Source of the DNA: an uncultured Veillonella sp.
GTDB taxonomy: Bacteria > Bacillota > Negativicutes > Veillonellales > Veillonellaceae
Reading direction: 5' to 3'
Length of the DNA stretch: 39,744 nucleotides
Assembly: GCA_934202095.1 (NCBI GenBank)
Contig: CAKPXN010000010.1
Coordinates: 1-39,744, forward strand
The first letter of the stretch is position 1, and every line of letters starts with the position of its first letter. The translations under genes were made by a program, and so were the position numbers. The notes under the pieces were generated by a model. It was not told where the DNA came from. It did no database searches and saw only the letters and a program-made list of their open reading frames with translations. Shown piece by piece: positions 32,382 through 39,744 of this stretch.

Positions 32382-33515
32382 TTATTTATTGAAAGCTTGT
32401 GCTAAGTCAGCAATCAAATCATCTGTATCTTCAATGCCAACGGACAAGCGCAACAAGCGACGTGTAATCCCTTTGCGTTCCGCATCCTCAGGTTTTAAGT
32501 CAGGATGTGTTTGTGTAATAGGATACGTTAATAATGATTCAGTGCCCCCTAAACTTTCAGCAAATTGAATCAACTGAATACCTTCTAAAACTTGTTTAGC
32601 CGTCTCTTCACTATCTACTTCAAAGGACAACATACCACCAAAGCCAGTAGTTTGGGATTTATTGATTTCATAACCTGGATGTTCAGGAAGACCTGGGAAT
32701 AATACCTTGGTAACCTTTGGTTCTTGTTTCAACCATTCTGCAAGAGCAATGGCATTCTTCTGATGTTGTTCCATACGCAAGGCTAATGTCTTAACACCGC
32801 GAATAACAAGCCAGCTATCAAAAGCAGACAAACATGCGCCTACTGTCTTATAAATAAGGCGTAATTGAGCTGCTAACGTATCATCTTTCACAATGGTAAA
32901 ACCAGAGATAACATCATGATGACCACCGATAAATTTAGTACCACTATGAACAACAATATCCGCACCAAGAGTTAATGGTTTTTGGAAATATGGGCTTAAA
33001 AATGTATTATCTACGATGACAAGTGCATTTCGGTCATGCGCCATTTTACTCAATGCACGAACGTCGGTAATTTCCATCATCGGATTTGTAGGTGTTTCAA
33101 TATAAACAGCTTTAGTATTCGGTTTAAATGCCGCTTGTACAGCATCAAGGTCAGACGTACCTACATAAGTAAATTCAATTCCATTCTTTTCATAAATATT
33201 GGTAAACATACGAATAGAGCCACCATACAAATCATCGCCTAAGATGACATGATCTCCAGGGGAGAACAAATGGAATACCGCATCAACAGCAGCCATGCCA
33301 GAAGAAAAGGCGATAGCATCAGCACCTTCTTCAAGACCTGCAATCAATGTTTCAAGGCGATCTCGAGTTGGATTAGACTCACGTGTATATTGAAATCCTG
33401 TTGTTTCACCTAAGCCAGGATGCGTAAATGTACTGGACATATAAATTGCTGGAGAGATTGCCCCTGTACTATCTGGCTTACCACTGCCGTGGACACATTT
33501 TGTATTAAACTTCAT
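32382..33515 (-). CDS. Cystathionine gamma-synthase/lyase family enzyme
   Basis: This 377-residue Cys/Met-metabolism PLP enzyme is the first gene of the metB-like/patB/metA operon. Signatures are TKCVHGSGKPDSTGAISPAIYMSSTF, YTRESNPTRDRLETLIAGLE, SSGMAAVDAV, VIVDNTFLSPYFQKPL and the PLP lysine in HSGTKFIGGHHDVISG. Near the C-terminus come LGGTESLLTYPITQTH and RLSVGIEDTDDLIADL. Cystathionine gamma-synthase (MetB/MetI) fits the operon, because patB would act on its product. Cystathionine gamma-lyase (MccB type) is the main alternative; the two are hard to separate by eye. The start is ATG with AGGAGA upstream. Confidence 0.88.
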   Translation of the reverse strand: MKFNTKCVHGSGKPDSTGAISPAIYMSSTFTHPGLGETTGFQYTRESNPTRDRLETLIAGLEEGADAIAFSSGMAAVDAVFHLFSPGDHVILGDDLYGGSIRMFTNIYEKNGIEFTYVGTSDLDAVQAAFKPNTKAVYIETPTNPMMEITDVRALSKMAHDRNALVIVDNTFLSPYFQKPLTLGADIVVHSGTKFIGGHHDVISGFTIVKDDTLAAQLRLIYKTVGACLSAFDSWLVIRGVKTLALRMEQHQKNAIALAEWLKQEPKVTKVLFPGLPEHPGYEINKSQTTGFGGMLSFEVDSEETAKQVLEGIQLIQFAESLGGTESLLTYPITQTHPDLKPEDAERKGITRRLLRLSVGIEDTDDLIADLAQAFNK

Positions 33516-33544
33516 CGTATTGTCTCCTTATATATCTAATAAGA

Positions 33545-33602
33545 TATGTTTCTATCTGCAAACTATATACACAGAAACATAATTCCTGTATTCAACTAGG
33601 AA
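33545..33602 (-). promoter_or_regulatory. Tandem hairpins in the leader of the met operon
   Basis: Two hairpins lie between the promoter and the first gene: TTCCT/AGGAA (33583-33602) and TATGTTTCT/AGAAACATA (33545-33581). They do not match a SAM riboswitch or T-box by eye. They could be regulatory or mere chance in AT-rich sequence. Confidence 0.3.
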
Positions 33603-33643
33603 ATAATAATCCCACTACGAAACTATAGTATTATAATATATCT

Positions 33644-33673
33644 ATTATAAAAAAGTACGCTATCCTTAGTCAA
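33644..33673 (-). promoter_or_regulatory. Promoter of the metB-like/patB/metA operon
   Basis: On the minus strand TTGACT (33668-33673) and TATAAT (33644-33649) are 18 bases apart. The leader would be about 120 bases long. The remaining gap to 33761 contains nothing else I can name. Confidence 0.65.
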
Positions 33674-33761
33674 TTAAAAGGGCTTGCCATACTCTCTAAT
33701 CTAACTATTCAGTCATATGTTTTTTGAATGAGTTGTCATAACTTTTAGTTAAAATACAATA

Positions 33762-33805
33762 AAGGTCTGTAATAGATACGACTTTTCGCATCTATTACAG
33801 ACCTT
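33762..33805 (-). terminator. Terminator of the single DUF805 gene
   Basis: A perfect 16-bp stem AAGGTCTGTAATAGAT/ATCTATTACAGACCTT is followed on the minus strand by TATTGTATTTT. It lies 23 bases after the stop of the gene ending at 33828. Confidence 0.85.
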
Positions 33806-33827
33806 CTTTATTATCATATATATTTAT

Positions 33828-34454
33828 TTAGGCCGCTAACATCCAATCCACTAGTAACCATAGTACAACTAACACAACTATAAGCCCTATGGTCAATGGT
33901 GTAGATGGGGTACCGTCAATAAATCCATATTTATGTGCCATTTGCTTAGTGATAACCTCTACCCCTGTCGGTTCTCCAAAGCGATTGGCTACAGTCTTTC
34001 CAGGCAGTGCCATTAATATTAGTACGGCAGGAATCCCTACAAAAGGAATGAGTGCCAACAAAACAGGCCAACCAGACCAGCCTAGATCGTGTAAACGTCG
34101 AACAGCAACGGCTACACCTGGTATGATAAATCCAATGGATAAAATAAAAAGAACTACTAGACCCAAGGCAACCCCCGTTGTTCCCGATACAGGTGTTACA
34201 CAGCTAATAGCAGCACATATAAACAATATAATGGCTATAATCAATTGATACACAAGCATAAAATGCCAGTATTCACTACGACTAGCACGCCCTTCAAAAT
34301 TCGCGTATTTATGAACTACACAGTATTTAAAGTTTTCTATAAAGCCCAATTCATAGGCATCTAATGGCAACGGAATATTTTTCATGTGCCCACAATACGG
34401 GCAATACCGCTCTGAACTGGGTATTCTTTGTCCACATTTTGGACAAGCACGCAT
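33828..34454 (-). CDS. Zinc-ribbon DUF805 membrane protein
   Basis: This 208-residue protein has an N-terminal zinc ribbon, CPKCGQRI...YCPYCGHMK (four Cys, residues 4-21). The DUF805 membrane domain follows, with the family signatures FEGRASRSEYWHFML, four hydrophobic helices and AVRRLHDLGWSGW, and a last hydrophobic helix at the C-terminus. DUF805 function is unknown. It is a diverged relative of the next two genes upstream but has its own promoter and terminator and is the only one with a zinc ribbon. The ATG at 34454 has AAGAGG upstream. Confidence 0.82.
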   Translation of the reverse strand: MRACPKCGQRIPSSERYCPYCGHMKNIPLPLDAYELGFIENFKYCVVHKYANFEGRASRSEYWHFMLVYQLIIAIILFICAAISCVTPVSGTTGVALGLVVLFILSIGFIIPGVAVAVRRLHDLGWSGWPVLLALIPFVGIPAVLILMALPGKTVANRFGEPTGVEVITKQMAHKYGFIDGTPSTPLTIGLIVVLVVLWLLVDWMLAA

Positions 34455-34530
34455 GCCAAACCTCTTTCTACAATATGATTTACAGAATAACTAGTATCTA
34501 ATTCGAAATTTTTAATTTCATCTATTATTC

Positions 34531-34558
34531 ATTTTACAATATTTTTCAATATAGTCAA
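34531..34558 (-). promoter_or_regulatory. Promoter of the zinc-ribbon DUF805 gene
   Basis: On the minus strand TTGACT (34553-34558) and TAAAAT (34531-34536) are 16 bases apart, about 75 bases upstream of the ATG. Confidence 0.5.
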
Positions 34559-34595
34559 TAAAGCCTTATTTAAACTTTCATAAATTTTTCATATA

Positions 34596-34637
34596 AAAAG
34601 GACCTCGTCTTACAAAATGGTAAAACGAGGTCCTTTT
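34596..34637 (-). terminator. Terminator after the 34636-35211 gene
   Basis: AAAAGGACCTCGT pairs perfectly with ACGAGGTCCTTTT (34596-34608 with 34625-34637), followed on the minus strand by TATATG after the T-run. The stem starts within the stop codon of the upstream DUF805 gene. Confidence 0.85.
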
Positions 34638-35211
34638 AGAGCATGCCTCTAGAATTAAAGGATACCCATGCGCTTTCAACAAACTGCTGGGTGAAAACCC
34701 AAATATATAAAATTATAGCCACTGCTCCCATTAATATATCTTCTCTTACAGTAGGCGTATGCTCTAAACCTAACTGTTGTTCCATAACAGGTGTAACACG
34801 GGTATACCCTGTTTTATCCCCATACGCATTAATAGATGCATCACCTTGTTTCACAAGATTGGATAAGAGTACAAAAACACCAACAATAGGAATAAATATT
34901 AACAAAAAGTTTAAGCCACTCTTTCCAACATCATGCAATCGACGACAGGTAATAGCAAGACTAGGCAGAAAATATATGATTAGCAATATAATGAGTAATA
35001 CTATTGCATAGTCACTGGCAGCCGATGTATTGCCGAGTACCATATCCACAATGATACCGAATACAACTAGCCCATCTACAATGATTTCACGGCACACCAT
35101 AAATCGCCAAAACTCACTACGGCTGGTGCGACCAGAGAAGGTGACATATTGTTTAAACCCACGTTTGAGGGCATCCATATAACTTACATCATATATCATA
35201 TTTTGATTCAT
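34636..35211 (-). CDS. DUF805 membrane protein
   Basis: This 191-residue DUF805 protein has the signature FSGRTSRSEFWRFMV (about 25-39), hydrophobic helices around 45-62, 68-86 and 100-122, and the second signature ITCRRLHDVGKSGLNFLL. An additional helix lies near residue 160-175. Function is unknown. It lies 12 bases after the larger DUF805 gene and must be in its operon. A strong terminator overlaps its stop codon. It shares layout with its neighbours, but the sequences have diverged a lot, so the duplication is old. Confidence 0.82.
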   Translation of the reverse strand: MNQNMIYDVSYMDALKRGFKQYVTFSGRTSRSEFWRFMVCREIIVDGLVVFGIIVDMVLGNTSAASDYAIVLLIILLIIYFLPSLAITCRRLHDVGKSGLNFLLIFIPIVGVFVLLSNLVKQGDASINAYGDKTGYTRVTPVMEQQLGLEHTPTVREDILMGAVAIILYIWVFTQQFVESAWVSFNSRGML

Positions 35212-35223
35212 AGGCCCTCCTTA

Positions 35224-36204
35224 TCACTCTGCATATTTTTGATCATATGGCACAGTCGACTCAATACGCCACGTATCATGCTCATATATCATCTTGATAA
35301 ACATTCGATTAGGATAGGCTTTATCTGTGAAAGTCATATCAAAGGAAATACGATCTACATCGTCATCATCTCTCAACACCCCCTGTAGAAGGAGCGAAGA
35401 CATTTGACGATTATGAGTAGCTTTAACAGATTTAACCCATTGATCATAGGTGCCATATTTTTCACGTTCTCGATGAGCCAATAAACGATATGCCTCTTGA
35501 TATTGTTCCTTATTAAGATATGCATAATAATTTATTACAACCTGTTTAGCGGATTCAACAGCTGTACTACTACCTAAGGTCTTTTGTGCCATAATCATAA
35601 ACGCACCAGGTTGCATCTGTAAATACGCATCGATTTCCTTATCTGCAGCAGAGGAAAAACTATATATCCCTATGCCCCAACTAACAGCAGTCAGAATAAT
35701 GGTAGCAATAATACTTATTCTACTATACGATGTACGCACCACATTACTAGAACTATCTAGGTTTTGTATATTGTTTCCTATTTCATCGCTAAATAAATCA
35801 ATTTCTTCAAAGGGCTCTACTGAGCTTTTACCAACAGGATGTTTCTTTGTACCTCGCAACAATAATACGATAACGATTAGAATGCCTATATAGGGAATAA
35901 ATCCTAATAGCAAAAGCCATTCGCTATTATTTGTATCATGCAAACGGCGTACCATAGCACCCAAATTAGGCAATGTTAGAGCCATAATCGAAATGAACCA
36001 CAGCGCAAAAACTATGCCAATCGTATATATAAACAGGGCACTATGAAGAGATAGTAATCCTAGTACGGCTAAGCACACACCAACAATCAAATGCTCAACG
36101 AGCATAAACCGCCAAAATGCACCACGAGAAATGGTGCCAGAAAAATCACAGTACCGATCTATAATATTATCTTTTATTGTATCAATCACTAATTGTCGTA
36201 TCAT
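35224..36204 (-). CDS. DUF805 protein with extra C-terminal domain
   Basis: The protein has 326 residues. The DUF805 part (1-130) has FSGTISRGAFWRFMLVEH and MVRRLHDTNNSEWLLLLGF. An acidic cytoplasmic linker (about 131-160) and a further transmembrane helix (about 163-185) follow. The C-terminal, probably extracytoplasmic domain (about 186-326) contains VINYYAYLNKEQYQEAYRLLA, a pattern of NTF2/SnoaL-like or DUF4878-type folds. This third part is not in the two sister proteins. It starts only 36 bases after trpA with no terminator between, so it may be expressed by read-through from the trp operon. Function is unknown. Confidence 0.78.
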   Translation of the reverse strand: MIRQLVIDTIKDNIIDRYCDFSGTISRGAFWRFMLVEHLIVGVCLAVLGLLSLHSALFIYTIGIVFALWFISIMALTLPNLGAMVRRLHDTNNSEWLLLLGFIPYIGILIVIVLLLRGTKKHPVGKSSVEPFEEIDLFSDEIGNNIQNLDSSSNVVRTSYSRISIIATIILTAVSWGIGIYSFSSAADKEIDAYLQMQPGAFMIMAQKTLGSSTAVESAKQVVINYYAYLNKEQYQEAYRLLAHREREKYGTYDQWVKSVKATHNRQMSSLLLQGVLRDDDDVDRISFDMTFTDKAYPNRMFIKMIYEHDTWRIESTVPYDQKYAE

Positions 36205-36240
36205 TAAACATCCTTTTTCTCAAACGACAGAGCAACTGTA

Positions 36241-37032
36241 TTATGCACCAGCCTTTAGAACAGCTTGTTTCATAGATTGTACATAATCAAACAATGCTTG
36301 GTCTGCATTTTCGCCATGTTCTGCCACAATCTTCACAATAGCAGAACCTACGATGGCACCATCGGATACACGCGCCATAGATTCCGCTTGTTCTGGTTTG
36401 GAAATGCCGAAGCCAACGGCTACGGGGATATCTGTGTATTTACGAATGGTTTCAACGATGGATTTAATATCCGTCTTGATTTCGCTACGCATGCCGGTAA
36501 CACCAAGAGAGGATACACAGTACACAAATCCTTCTGCATTCTTTGCAATCATTTCGATACGGTTTTCAGATGTTGGAGCAATTAGGGACACCACTTCAAC
36601 ACCGTGTTTATTAGCAATGGCTCCAAGTTCCCCTTTTTCTTCAAATGGCATATCTGGCACAATTACACCAGAGATTCCCACCTCTTCACAGAGGGTAAAG
36701 AATTTTTCGCGACCGAATACATAGATAGGATTCAAGTAGGTCATGAACACGAGTGGTACTGTTACCGCATCATCGCCTGTGCGCAAACGGCGCACCATAT
36801 CAAAGATGTCGTGAATTTTTACACCTGTAGACAAGGCACGCGTGCTGGCCTCTTGGATAACAGGGCCTTCCGCTGTTGGGTCAGAAAATGGAATACCGAT
36901 TTCCACCATGTCAGCGCCAGCTTTCACCATGATGCGAATATAACGTTCTGTATTCTCAATGCCATGGTCACCAGCACTAATAAATGGGATGAATGCCTTA
37001 CCATTTGTGAAAGCGTCTTTAATTTTACTCAT
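36241..37032 (-). CDS. trpA: Tryptophan synthase alpha subunit TrpA
   Basis: TrpA cleaves indole-3-glycerol phosphate and passes indole to TrpB. The roughly 263-residue barrel has [12 protein letters not shown], the catalytic Glu44 in [11 protein letters not shown], and [13 protein letters not shown] for phosphate binding. The second catalytic position, Asp60 in Salmonella TrpA, is Glu55 here ([11 protein letters not shown]), a conservative change. The ATG at 37032 overlaps the end of trpB by eight bases and has AGAGGGGTGG upstream; longer readings into trpB are not supported. It is the last tryptophan gene of the operon; DUF805 genes follow closely. Confidence 0.95.
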   Translation of the reverse strand: MSKIKDAFTNGKAFIPFISAGDHGIENTERYIRIMVKAGADMVEIGIPFSDPTAEGPVIQEASTRALSTGVKIHDIFDMVRRLRTGDDAVTVPLVFMTYLNPIYVFGREKFFTLCEEVGISGVIVPDMPFEEKGELGAIANKHGVEVVSLIAPTSENRIEMIAKNAEGFVYCVSSLGVTGMRSEIKTDIKSIVETIRKYTDIPVAVGFGISKPEQAESMARVSDGAIVGSAIVKIVAEHGENADQALFDYVQSMKQAVLKAGA

Positions 37033-38218
37033 GAAGATCCACCCCTCTGTATTTCGCCATAGCCGCAACGTCCTTGTCGCCACGACCAGATAAACAAATA
37101 ATAATGATATCGTCCTTACTCATTGTAGGAGCAATTTTACGTGCATGTGCCACCGCATGAGCACTTTCAATAGCCGGAATAATCCCTTCTAAGCGAGATA
37201 GGTATTCAAACGCATCCACAGCTTCATCATCTGTAACAGGTACGTATTCAGCACGGCCACTATCGCGCAAGTACGCATGTTCAGGTCCGATGCCAGGATA
37301 GTCAAGACCTGCGGAAATGGAATATACCGGTGCAATTTGACCATCTTCGTCTTGGCAGAAATAGGATTTCATGCCGTGGAAGATACCTACTGTACCATTT
37401 GCCATCGTAGCAGCATTCATATCTGTATCTACGCCATGGCCAGCTGCTTCACAACCGATGAGGCGCACACCTTCATCAGGAATGAAGTTATAGAACATCC
37501 CCATCGCATTGGAACCGCCGCCTACACAAGCCATAACAGCTGTTGGCAATTTACCTTCTGCTTCGAGAATTTGTTCACGCGCTTCACGGCTGATAATGGA
37601 TTGGAAATCGCGAACGATCATAGGGAATGGATGAGCACCCATAACAGAGCCCAATACATAGTGCGTATCGGACATGCGATTTGTCCATTCGCGCATAGCT
37701 TCGGATACGGCATCTTTCAATGTGCTAGTACCTGTTGTTACAGGATGTACCTTTGCGCCCAACAATTCCATGCGGTATACATTGAGCGCTTGGCGTTCAC
37801 AGTCCTCAGCACCCATGAATACTTCACATTCCATGCCCATCAATGCGGCTACAGTAGCTGTTGCTACGCCGTGTTGACCAGCCCCAGTTTCAGCGATAAC
37901 GCGAGTTTTACCCATCCGTTTTGCCAACAACATTTGGCCAATTACGTTATTCAACTTGTGAGAACCAGTATGGTTCAAATCTTCGCGCTTCAAATAGATT
38001 TTGGCACCACCTAGATCCTTTGTCATGCGATCTGCATAATACAAAAGGGATGGACGGCCTGTATATTTTTTATGTAAATCCTCAAGTTCGCGCACGAACT
38101 CAGGATCATCTTTGTACTTGTTGTACGCTTCTTCCAATTCGATGACTGCATTCATCAATGTTTCTGGCATAAATTGACCACCAAAGGCGCCAAAATACCC
38201 ATGTCTTTGTTCACTCAT
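37025..38218 (-). CDS. trpB: Tryptophan synthase beta subunit TrpB
   Basis: This 397-residue PLP enzyme condenses indole with serine. It has [14 protein letters not shown] at the N-terminus and the PLP lysine in [15 protein letters not shown]. Further on come [21 protein letters not shown], the glycine-rich phosphate site [12 protein letters not shown] and LSGRGDKDV at the C-terminus. Length is normal for TrpB1, the type that works with TrpA. The ATG at 38218 has GGAAGGTAAG upstream and follows trpCF by five bases, and trpA overlaps its end. Confidence 0.97.
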   Translation of the reverse strand: MSEQRHGYFGAFGGQFMPETLMNAVIELEEAYNKYKDDPEFVRELEDLHKKYTGRPSLLYYADRMTKDLGGAKIYLKREDLNHTGSHKLNNVIGQMLLAKRMGKTRVIAETGAGQHGVATATVAALMGMECEVFMGAEDCERQALNVYRMELLGAKVHPVTTGTSTLKDAVSEAMREWTNRMSDTHYVLGSVMGAHPFPMIVRDFQSIISREAREQILEAEGKLPTAVMACVGGGSNAMGMFYNFIPDEGVRLIGCEAAGHGVDTDMNAATMANGTVGIFHGMKSYFCQDEDGQIAPVYSISAGLDYPGIGPEHAYLRDSGRAEYVPVTDDEAVDAFEYLSRLEGIIPAIESAHAVAHARKIAPTMSKDDIIIICLSGRGDKDVAAMAKYRGVDLHE

Positions 38219-38223
38219 ATAAC

Positions 38224-39696
38224 TTACCTTCCTATACTCTTCACAATCTTGGTGAAAGCTGCAATCTTTTCATCGTCCTTCACGCCATTTGTTTCAAGGC
38301 CACTGCTAATATCGATACCATATGGACGAACCGTGCGAATAGCACGCGCCACATTAGTACTGTCGATACCGCCAGCTAGTATGAATGGACGTTCAAACGC
38401 ATCTAAGCAAGACCAGTCGAATACTTCGCCGGTACCACCGCGTTCATCCTTATGATATGCATCAAATAACAGCATATCGGCACCGCTATCAATCCACGCC
38501 TCAGCATCTGCCGTACTTCTGATTTGGACAGCTTTCCAAACCTCTACATTAGTACGTTCTTTTAGGGATTGGATGAAAGCTTCATCTTCATCGCCATGCA
38601 ATTGCACAGCATCTAGATTGGCTTCATTAGCAATGGTAACGAGGTTGTCTACTGTTTCATTGACGAAAACGCCAACAGTTTTGATTTCATCATTATTAGA
38701 TTGCTCTACGTCATCATTAGATTGTTCTGCACCACTGTTATATCTAGCAGCATATTGCTTATGGAGTTCTTCAACTAATGTTTTAGCTTGGTCAACAGTA
38801 ACTTGTCGCTTACTTGGTGCAAATACCAATCCCATATAGTCTGGTTTTGCTTCTACTACCGCAGGAATCGTTTCTACCTTGGAGATGCCGCACATCTTAA
38901 CCTTTGGTGTGTAATAGGTTGGACCATAGAGATATGCCAATTTCTCAACCTTATTAGGAGAACGCATAAAGGTTTCCCCCATCAAGGCTACGCCGATATT
39001 GTTATCGCGCAATACTTGGATATCCTCAGGAGTTTCAAGACCGCTTTCAGATACGAAAATCACATCGTCCTGAACGAGGTTGCGCAAGCGCACACTATTT
39101 TGTACGTCTACGGTAAAGTCTTTCAAATTACGGTTGTTAACACCAATAATGCGAGCCCCACAATCGATGGCCATTTGTACCTCATGCTCATCGTGAGCCT
39201 CTACCAAGGAGGATAAACCTAATGAATCAGCTAACTCACGGAATTTAGTCAATGTTGGCACATCGAGACATGCACAAATTAATAGGATAGCACTAGCACC
39301 CCATACTTTTGCTTGATAGATTTGGTATTCATCGATGATGAAATCCTTGCGAAGGACAGGAATTTTTACGGTGCTAGCGATTTCTTGTAAATATTTTTTG
39401 TCGCCTTTAAAGAAGTCTGGCTCCGTCAATACAGAGATAGCTGCTGCACCAGCTACTTCATATTCTTTAGCGATGTCTAAATATGGGAAGTGCTCAGCAA
39501 TAATGCCCTTTGATGGAGATGCTTTCTTAACTTCACAAATAAAGTTAAAGTCTTGTTGACGAAGGGCTGCTTCAAAAGGAGATCCTGTATCGGATGGTAA
39601 TGCCAAGGCCGCTGCTTTCACAGACTCAGACGTTTCTACCTCTTTTTCTTGGGCTACCCGAATTTTGGTAGCCTCTACAATCTTATCTAAAATCAA
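38224..39696 (-). CDS. trpCF: Fused indole-3-glycerol-phosphate synthase / phosphoribosylanthranilate isomerase
   Basis: The 490-residue protein carries TrpC (about 1-255) and TrpF (about 264-490) in one chain, covering two successive steps of tryptophan synthesis. TrpC catalytic residues are visible: Glu55 and Lys57 ([12 protein letters not shown]), Lys117 (LRKDFI), Glu166 (VEAHDE) and Glu217-Ser218 (SESG). TrpF has Cys269 (KMCGI), QLHGDE and Asp411 (LLFDAYHK). An Asn/Asp/Ser/Glu-rich insert (about 319-337) lies between TrpF elements and is encoded by a short direct repeat. The start is TTG at 39696, with AAGAGGT seven bases upstream; no in-frame ATG is nearby. The gene lies two codons after the trpD stop. 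Confidence 0.95.
   Translation of the reverse strand: MILDKIVEATKIRVAQEKEVETSESVKAAALALPSDTGSPFEAALRQQDFNFICEVKKASPSKGIIAEHFPYLDIAKEYEVAGAAAISVLTEPDFFKGDKKYLQEIASTVKIPVLRKDFIIDEYQIYQAKVWGASAILLICACLDVPTLTKFRELADSLGLSSLVEAHDEHEVQMAIDCGARIIGVNNRNLKDFTVDVQNSVRLRNLVQDDVIFVSESGLETPEDIQVLRDNNIGVALMGETFMRSPNKVEKLAYLYGPTYYTPKVKMCGISKVETIPAVVEAKPDYMGLVFAPSKRQVTVDQAKTLVEELHKQYAARYNSGAEQSNDDVEQSNNDEIKTVGVFVNETVDNLVTIANEANLDAVQLHGDEDEAFIQSLKERTNVEVWKAVQIRSTADAEAWIDSGADMLLFDAYHKDERGGTGEVFDWSCLDAFERPFILAGGIDSTNVARAIRTVRPYGIDISSGLETNGVKDDEKIAAFTKIVKSIGR
38687..38731. repeat. Short in-frame direct repeat within trpF part
   Basis: Two tandem units of 24 and 21 bases, starting TCATCATT and differing by one three-base step and a few substitutions, encode EQSNNDE and EQSNDDV on the minus strand. 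Units are multiples of three, so copy-number changes would keep the frame. Confidence 0.6.
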
Positions 39697-39699
39697 TGG

Positions 39700-39744
39700 T
39701 TATACCTCTTGGGTTGCTTTCACAAACTGTTCCATTGTAGCAAG
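39700..39744 (-). CDS. trpD: 3' end of the upstream trp gene, probably trpD (partial)
   Basis: Fourteen codons (LATMEQFVKATQEV) and a TAA stop are visible at the right edge, in the same frame as and two codons before the trpCF start. In operons ordered trpD-trpC(F)-trpB-trpA this would be the C-terminus of anthranilate phosphoribosyltransferase. The fragment is too short to identify by sequence, so the call is by context. It is truncated by the window edge. Confidence 0.5.
   Translation of the reverse strand, partial: LATMEQFVKATQEV

Noticed and set aside
33516..33661. SAM riboswitch in the leader of the metB-like operon
   Set aside because: The leader is about 120 bases with only two small AT-rich hairpins and lacks the conserved core and a terminator-antiterminator pair.
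37277..38014. Long open frame on the plus strand opposite trpB
   Set aside because: It is antisense to a fully conserved trpB, has a Cys/His-rich random composition and no ribosome binding site; a reading-frame shadow.

Overview
The window is AT-rich bacterial DNA, and I read it as a chromosomal segment from a Veillonella-like member of the Negativicutes (Firmicutes with an outer membrane). Supporting this are a three-subunit xanthine-dehydrogenase-type enzyme next to yqeB/yqeC/mocA maturation genes, a glmS ribozyme and cdaA-cdaR-glmM operon of Firmicutes type, a cobinamide-salvage gene, and low-GC codon use. The genus is inferred from gene content and remembered biology, not from a search. 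Nearly all genes are housekeeping or metabolic. No phage, insertion sequence, CRISPR array, rRNA or tRNA was seen.

Layout. Bases 1-300: promoter and glmS ribozyme on the minus strand; glmS itself lies beyond the left edge. 485-1837: a secreted beta-helix-like protein on the plus strand. 1907-6722 (minus): cdaA-cdaR-COG2509 flavoprotein-glmM, coupling c-di-AMP synthesis to cell-wall amino-sugar supply. 6822-13692 (minus): an eight-gene molybdenum hydroxylase operon comprising FAD, Fe-S and Mo subunits, then yqeC, mocA, yqeB and a split XdhC. The yqeB/yqeC pair suggests a selenium-dependent enzyme. 13821-18121: queG, yfbR, a D,D-carboxypeptidase, an MscS channel and cbiZ. 18206-21432 (minus): pncB-nadE-asparaginase. 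21664-23112: pepD.

23376-26650 (plus) is the most unusual part. A COG0523 (CobW-like) metallo-GTPase is followed by a second CobW-like P-loop domain fused to a COG0701 permease, then by a TIGR03943/DUF1980 membrane protein. A palindrome resembling CsoR/RcnR-type operators lies at the promoter. I infer a metal-related membrane system of unknown substrate. After it come bioY (minus) and a PepSY-domain exported protein (plus).

28534-33515 (minus) is a methionine/sulfur block: a metB-like gene, patB and metA, then a 400-bp spacer full of nested palindromes, then metY. MetA has Glu111, which predicts O-acetylhomoserine, the substrate MetY uses. 33828-36204 (minus) holds three diverged DUF805 membrane proteins. 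They lie directly downstream of trpD(partial)-trpCF-trpB-trpA (36241-39744), and the first two could be read through from trpA.

Several start codons were moved from the longest reading frame to the one with a good Shine-Dalgarno sequence (cdaR, xdhC-like, mocA, dacA-like, ansA, CobW, PepSY, metY, trpA). Promoters and terminators were found by eye.
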